Below, piece by piece: positions 57,640 to 64,000 of a stretch of DNA of 64,000 nt (its first letter is position 1; the number at the start of each line of letters is the position of its first letter). The translations under genes and the position numbers were made by a program. The notes beneath the pieces are model-generated. The model made no database searches, was not told the DNA's origin, and was given only the letters and a program-made list of their open reading frames with translations. The DNA is from Unio delphinus (taxonomy: Eukaryota > Mollusca > Bivalvia > Unionida > Unionidae). Location: assembly GCA_029339505.1 (NCBI GenBank), contig JAQISU010000134.1, positions 832,501 to 896,500 on the forward strand, in the 5' to 3' direction.

Positions 57640-58890
57640 GTTCTGCATATCAGGAACTCAACATACATAAATCATATGCTGTAATACTTATTAAATGTGG
57701 CACTCAACATACACGAAGCACATGCTGTAATACTTATTAAATGTGGCACTCAACATAGACAAAGCACATGCTGTAATACTTATTAAATGTGGCACTCAGC
57801 ATACACAAAACACATGCTGTAATACTTATTAAATGTGGCACTCAGCATACACGAAGCACATGCTGTAATACTTATTAAATGTGGCACTCAGCATACACGA
57901 AGCACATGCTGTAATACTTATTAAATGTGGCACTCAGCATACACGAAGCACATGCTGTAATACTTACTAAATGTGGCACTCAGCATACACAAAGCATATG
58001 CTGTAATACTTGTTAAATGTTGCACTCAACATAGACAAATCACATGCTGTAATACTTATTAAATGTGGCACTCAGCATACACGAAGCACATGCTGTAATA
58101 CTTATTAAATGTGGCACTCAGCATACACAAAGCATATGCTGTAATACTTGTTAAATGTTGCACTCAACATAGACAAAGCACATGCTGTAATACTTATTAA
58201 ATGTGGCACTCAGCATACACAAAGCATATGCTGTAATACTTGTTAAATGTTGCACTCAGTATACACAAAGCATATGCTGTAATACTTGTTAAATGTTGCA
58301 CTCAACATATATACAGCACATGCTGTAATACTTATTAAATGTGGCACTCAACATAGACAAAGCACATGCTGTAATACTTGTTAAATGTGGCACTCAGCAT
58401 ACACAAAGCACATGCTGTAATAATTATCAAATGTGGCACTCAATATACACAAAGCATATGCTGTAATACTTGTTAAATGTTGCACTCAACATATATACAG
58501 CACATGCTGTAATACTTGTTAAATGTTGCACTCAGTATACACAAAGCATATGCTGTAATACTTGTTAAATGTTGCACTCAACATATATACAGCACATGCT
58601 GTAATACTTGTTAAATGTTGCACTCAGTATACACAAAGCATATGCTGTAATACTTGTTAAATGTTGCACTCAGTATACACAAAGCACATGCTGTAATACT
58701 TGTTAAATGTTGCACTCAACATACACAAAGCACATGCTGTAATACTTGTTAAATGTTGCACTCAACATACACAAAGCACATGCTGCAATACTTGTTAAAT
58801 GTTGCACTCAGCATACACAAAGCACATGCTGTAATACTTGTTAAATGTTGTACTCAACATATATACAGCACATGCTGTAATACGTGTCAA
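57640..58890. repeat. 46-bp minisatellite, about 27 copies
   Basis: ACTTATTAAATGTGGCACTC and AGCATACACGAAGCACATGC repeat. In the right half the subtype changes to CTTGTTAAATGTTGCACTC. Confidence 0.96.
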
Positions 58891-59189
58891 AGGTAAGTAA
58901 ATCCCAATAAATCTAACATATTTGACTACTTTTGCTGCGAAAATAAGCTTGAAACCTGCTACATGAACCACCTATATTAAAAATAATATTTATCATTGCC
59001 AAAATTAAATTCAACACTAGTACACAAATTTGGGTAGTCGAAACCTGCTATATCAACAACCCGTATTAAAACAAGGGTCATATGTGTCGAAAGGCCTGAA
59101 TTTACACTAAAAACTAGCACACACAATGTTATGCCATATATTCCACCGGCATTAAGAGAAGGACCATTTGTATATCAATGCCGAGATTT

Positions 59190-59605
59190 TAATTCAAGAC
59201 TAGCATATCACTTGTATATCAATGTCGAGATTTTAATTCAAGACTAGCATATCATTTGTATATCAATGCTGAGATTTTAATTCAAGACTAGCATATCATT
59301 TGTATATCAATGCCGAGATTTTAATTCAAGACTAGCATATCATTTGTATATCAATGTCGAGATTTTAATTCAAGACTAGTATATCATTTGTATATCAATG
59401 CCGAGATTTTAATTCAAGACTAGCATATCATTTGTATATCAATGCCGAGATTTTAATTCAAGACTAGCATATCATTTGTATATCAATGTCGAGATTTTAA
59501 TTCAAGACTAGTATATCATTTGTATATCAATGCCGAGATTTTAATTCAAGACTAGCATATCATTTGTATATCAATGTCGAGATTTTAATTCAAGACTAGC
59601 ATATA
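59190..59605. repeat. 44-bp minisatellite, about nine copies
   Basis: ATTTGTATATCAATGCCGAG and ATTTTAATTCAAGACTAGCA repeat every 44 bp. A SINE follows directly. Confidence 0.95.
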
Positions 59606-59610
59606 AACTG

Positions 59611-59905
59611 ACCGCTCCGGTGGCCTAGTAGTGAGAGCGTCCGCCTCGTATACGGGAGGTCGCGGGTTCGATTTATAATAAAGGCTTATTAAACAAAATA
59701 GTACCAACAGCTGTCTCGCTAGGCGCTCAGCATTAAGAGGCTTGTGTGATGACGGGTAGGCCTTGTGCCAGGATAATGTGACTGGGTGGGACATCATGCT
59801 ATATGTTTGCGGCATGACGCCCCAGTTCTGGGCATCACTATAAACTACCACACTGCAGACATCGTAGCGACATGATTGAAATTTTTTAAAGCTACATTAA
59901 AAACC

Positions 59906-59910
<5 letters not shown>
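59611..59910 (+). mobile_element. SINE family A (tRNA-derived)
   Basis: Head ACCGCTCCGGTGGCCTAGTA, GAGCGTCCGCCTCGTATACG, GGGTTCGAT (the sequence after the B box differs from other copies); tail AAAGCTACATTAAAAACCC followed by (TC)n. Confidence 0.88.
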
Positions 59911-59984
<74 letters not shown>

Positions 59985-59985
59985 G
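59911..59985. repeat. (TC)n-(AC)n microsatellite at a SINE 3-prime end
   Basis: Continuous with the SINE tail. Confidence 0.97.
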
Positions 59986-61394
59986 AGATTATATAATCTA
60001 CGTGATCACAAATATGCTTTCATGTAAAAACCGACATCATTAAAAAAAAACCACTTCTACTTGATCCTCTAAGTGTGTTTTACACTGGTCTGGTTTACTT
60101 CTGCATTAAGGGATTAGTCCATTACCAAAATTTAGCTAAGCCCGTTCTAATGCTCGTATCACTTACAATATTATAAGCAAGTAAATATGTTGGCTGTTGC
60201 AAAGTTCCCCACCTCACTAAAGAATTAATGTCTCATATGTAAATTATACGCATGTGATTTATGATTTTTAAAACAAAATGAAATGGATTCGTTAAAATTG
60301 AGGATGTATCGCATTCAACTTTAATACAAAGAAGATTTTTAAGTAGCAGTATGTCTGCAATCTTGTTCATGGAACTATTAGGACATTTATAAAATGTAAA
60401 GAATTATAAAATGTGTAACACCTATATAGTGAACAAAACGCTCCAAAATAAACATAACTGTTGGTAAGTCAGTCTTCGATTTGAATGTAAAACATTGTGT
60501 GATTCTGGATACAAGGCGTCTGTTACAACTGATTACCTGTAGGACTATGGTCCAACTCATCTCTATAACATGCCACGTTTTTCTGCTGATTTTGTGCTTA
60601 CAACAACTAGGGTCAACTGTAGATCACCAAGAACTCAATGTGGAAAAATAAATAAATCCCCAAACACTTAAGAGAAGGTCTAAGTCACATCCGTTTCGTT
60701 CACTGTCAGAATTATTTATTTTCTATATTTGTAAAGATCTCATCAAACATGTCAACTATATCTGGCACTTACAGAGCAATGCTGCCATTTTAACTCAGAT
60801 GATTTGAAATCTTATTGACTGATTGTCATAGTCGATACAGCCACATTAGTAGATACATATTTTCTTTCTTTAATACAAGTTGCATATTAACTTTTCTTAC
60901 ATTTATTGATTAAAAAAGTTACTTTATTTTACCTTTTTTCTATCGTTTTTCCAGTGTTTTGTTTTGGATCAAATGTATCCCTTTATTTCGGAAACTATTT
61001 AGGTTGATACTGATGTTTGATTTGTTTTATTTGTGTTCGTGCACCACATGTCAATAGCAGTCTTAATGACAAAAACTATTTTAAATTTCATGGAAAGGCA
61101 TTAGAGACATCTCGTAAAATAATTCCTTGTTCTTAAAGGGTTTCATTTCTCTGTACTTTATTTCGTGTGATGGGCAACAGAGAGATGTGGAGAATGTCTG
61201 GTTATACATGCCGGACATTGGTCACTTATGACATAAGCATGATCTTTCATTTCACTAATATTTTCTGTTGGAGTATATATGTTCAGTAAGTGTTGCACTG
61301 TTTTCAGTTATCCTTTGCTGGTTTATCTATCATTATGGATAAAATTACGTCTCGATGAAATGAGGCCATTTTTTACGATGATCTTTCAACATAT
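59986..61394. other. no gene recognised
   Basis: AT-rich sequence; no splice-bounded SAC-domain exon was seen on the minus strand. Confidence 0.5.
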
Positions 61395-64000
61395 TAATAT
61401 GTCACATAAAAAACGACTGTCTCATATTCCTCATTTAGAATTATAATGACTGTCTCGTATTCCTCATTTAGAATTATAACGACTGTGCCATATTACTCGT
61501 TTATAATAATAATGACTGTCGTTTTCCTCGTTTAGAATTATACCGACTGTCATTTTTCCTCATTCAGAATTATAACGACTGTGCCATATTACTCGTTTAT
61601 AATAATAATGACTGTCGTTTTCCTCGTTTAGAATCATAACGACTGTCATTTTCCTCGTTTAGAATTATAACGACTGTTCCATATTACTCGTTTATAATTA
61701 TAATGACTCATTTTCCTCGTTTAGAATTATAACGACTGTCATTTTCCTAGTTTAGAATTATAACGACTGTCATTTTCCTCGTTTAGAATTATAACGACTG
61801 TCATTTTCCTCGTTTAGAATTATACCGACTGTTATTTTCCTAGTTTAGAATTATAACGACTGTCATTTTCCTCATTCAGAATTATAACGACTGTGCCATA
61901 TTCCTCGTTTATAATAATAATGACTGTCGTTTTCCTCGTTTAGAATAATAACGACTGTCATTTTCCTCGTTTAGAATAATAACGACTGTGCCATATTACT
62001 CGTTTATAATAATAATGACTGTCGTTTTCCTCGTTTAGAATCATAACGACTGTCATTTTCCTCGTTTAGAATTATAACGACTGTGCCATATTACTCGTTT
62101 ATAATTATAATGACTCATTTTCCTCGTTTAGAATTATACCGACTGTCATTTTCCTCGTTTAGAATTATAACGACTGTCAGTTTCCTCGTTTAGAATTATA
62201 ACGACTGTCATTTTCCTCGTTTAGAATTATACCGACTGTCATTTTCCTCGTTTAGAATTATAACGACTGTCATTTTCCTCGTTTAGAATTATAACGACTG
62301 TCATTTTCCTCGTTTAGAATAAATAACGACTGTCATTTTCCTCGTTTAGAATTATAACGACTGTCATTTTCCTCATTCAGAATTATAACGACTGTGCCAT
62401 ATTCCTCGTTTATAATAATAATGACTGTCGTTTTCCTCGTTTAGAATAATTAACGACTGTCATTTTCCTCGTTTAGAATTATAACGACTGTGCCATATTA
62501 CTCGTTTAGAATTATAACGACTGTCATTTTCCTCGTTTAGAATTATAACGACTGTCATTTTCCTCGTTTAGAATTATAACGACTGTGCCATATTCCTCGT
62601 TTAGAATTATAACAACTGTCATTTTCCTCGTTTAGAATTATAACGACTGTCATTTTCCTCGTTTAGAATTATAACGACTGTGCCATATTCCTCGTTTAGA
62701 ATTATAACAACTGTCATTTTCCTCGTTTAGAATTATAACGACTGTCATTTTCCTCATTCAGAATTATAACGACTGTGCCATATTCCTCGTGTATAATAAT
62801 AATGACTGTCGTTTTCCTCGTTTAGAATTATAACGACTGTCATTTTCCTCGTTTAGAATTATGACGACTGTGCCATATTCCTCGTTTAGAATTATAACAA
62901 CTGTCATTTTCCTCGTTTAGAATTATAACGACTGTCATTTTCCTCGTTTAGAATTATGACGACTGTGCCATATTCCTCGTTTAGAATTATAACAACTGTC
63001 ATTTTCCTCGTTTAGAATTATAACGACTGTCATTTTCCTCGTTTAGAATTATAACGACTGTGCCATATTCTCGTTTAGAATTATAACAACTGTCATTTTC
63101 CTCGTTTAGAATTATAACGACTGTCATTTTCCTCATTCAGAATTATAACGACTGTGCCATATTCCTCGTTTATAATAATAATGACTGTCGTTTTCCTCGT
63201 TTAGAATAATAACGACTGTCATTTTCCTCGTTTAGAATAATAACGACTGTGCCATATTACTCGTTTATAATAATAATGACTGTTGTTTTCCTCGTTTAGA
63301 ATCATAACGACTGTCATTTTCCTCGTTTAGAATTATAACGACTGTGCCATATTACTCGTTTATAATTATAATGACTCATTTTCCTCGTTTAGAATTATAC
63401 CGACTGTCATTTTCCTCGTTTAGAATTATAACGACTGTCAGTTTCCTCGTTTAGAATTATAACGACTGTCATTTTCCTCGTTTAGAATTATACCGACTGT
63501 CATTTTCCTCGTTTAGAATTATACCGACTGTCATTTTCCTCGTTTAGAATTATAACGACTGTCATTTTCCTCGTTTAGAATAAATAACGACTGTCATTTT
63601 CCTCGTTTAGAATTATAACGACTGTCATTTTCCTCATTCAGAATTATAACGACTGTGCCATATTCCTCGTTTAGAATTATAACAACTGTCATTTTCCTCG
63701 TTTAGAATTATAACGACTGTCATTTTCCTCATTCAGAATTATAACGACTGTGCCATATTCCTCGTTTATAATAATAATGACTGTCGTTTTCCTCGTTTAG
63801 AATAATTAACGACTGTCATTTTCCTCGTTTAGAATTATAACGACTGTGCCATATTACTCGTTTAGAATTATAACGACTGTCATTTTCCTCGTTTAGAATT
63901 ATAACGACTGTCATTTTCCTCGTTTAGAATTATAACGACTGTGCCATATTCCTCGTTTAGAATTATAACAACTGTCATTTTCCTCGTTTAGAATTATAAC
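61395..64000. repeat. 31-bp minisatellite, more than 80 copies, with higher-order structure
   Basis: Unit GAATTATAACGACTGTCATT plus TTCCTCGTTTA, with a GTGCCATATTCCTCG variant. The pattern of variants recurs after about 1.26 kb (compare 61895 with 63156), showing block duplication. Runs off the right edge. Confidence 0.97.

Noticed and set aside
59585..59851. 88-codon minus-strand frame
   Set aside because: Lies entirely within a tRNA-derived SINE and the adjoining minisatellite.

Overview
The window is nuclear DNA of an invertebrate animal, most likely a bivalve or other mollusc. It is AT-rich and packed with micro- and minisatellites. It carries tRNA-derived SINEs with a mollusc-type conserved core, and it contains spliced exons of one conserved animal gene. 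That gene is on the minus strand and reads as INPP5F (Sac2), a SAC-domain phosphoinositide phosphatase. Four consecutive exons can be placed (41165-41357, 24154-24231, 9917-10037, 7617-7745). Their splice sites and codon phases fit together exactly, and they include the catalytic CX5R-T motif. The rest of the gene lies outside the window on both sides.

The centrepiece is a nearly complete Maverick/Polinton (adintovirus-like) endogenous virus-transposon of about 15.77 kb (24966-40731), inserted in the intron between the first two of these exons. It has 179-bp terminal inverted repeats that differ at only three places, and it is flanked by a direct repeat (ACTTG, or TACTTG if one terminal base is shared). 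Left to right it carries: an FtsK/HerA-type packaging ATPase (minus); a small zinc-ribbon ORF running into a phospholipase A2 domain in the -1 frame; a retroviral-type DDE integrase; on the minus strand a DNA polymerase B fused to an SF1 helicase and then to an HNH-like zinc nuclease domain; a Cys-rich small protein; a non-coding block with duplications and a 33-bp satellite; then a rightward late block. The late block holds a 118-aa unknown, a long charged protein, a 143-aa pVI-like protein, a double-jelly-roll type major capsid protein, a 179-aa hydrophobic virion-type protein, an adenain-like cysteine protease, a fibre-like protein, a membrane protein and a penton-like protein. Together these are modules for replication, integration, capsid assembly, maturation and entry.

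Many of these genes do not read through in one frame. I count nine single-base frame changes and three in-frame stops; eight of the nine frame changes fall in homopolymer runs of 6-10 bases. Two of them are perfect in-frame A AAA AAC slippery heptamers. Given the young TIRs, the competing explanations are recent slippage decay, homopolymer errors in the assembly, and (for a few sites) programmed frameshifting.

Outside the element the window is intronic or flanking DNA. It holds at least fifteen different minisatellite families with 12-66 bp units, a 4.2-kb fold-back element (2365-6535), a hAT-type MITE with an 8-bp target duplication (24431-24615), two SINE families (one copy nested in a palindromic MITE with a clear 15-bp target duplication), and many dinucleotide and trinucleotide tracts. 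No other protein gene could be supported.
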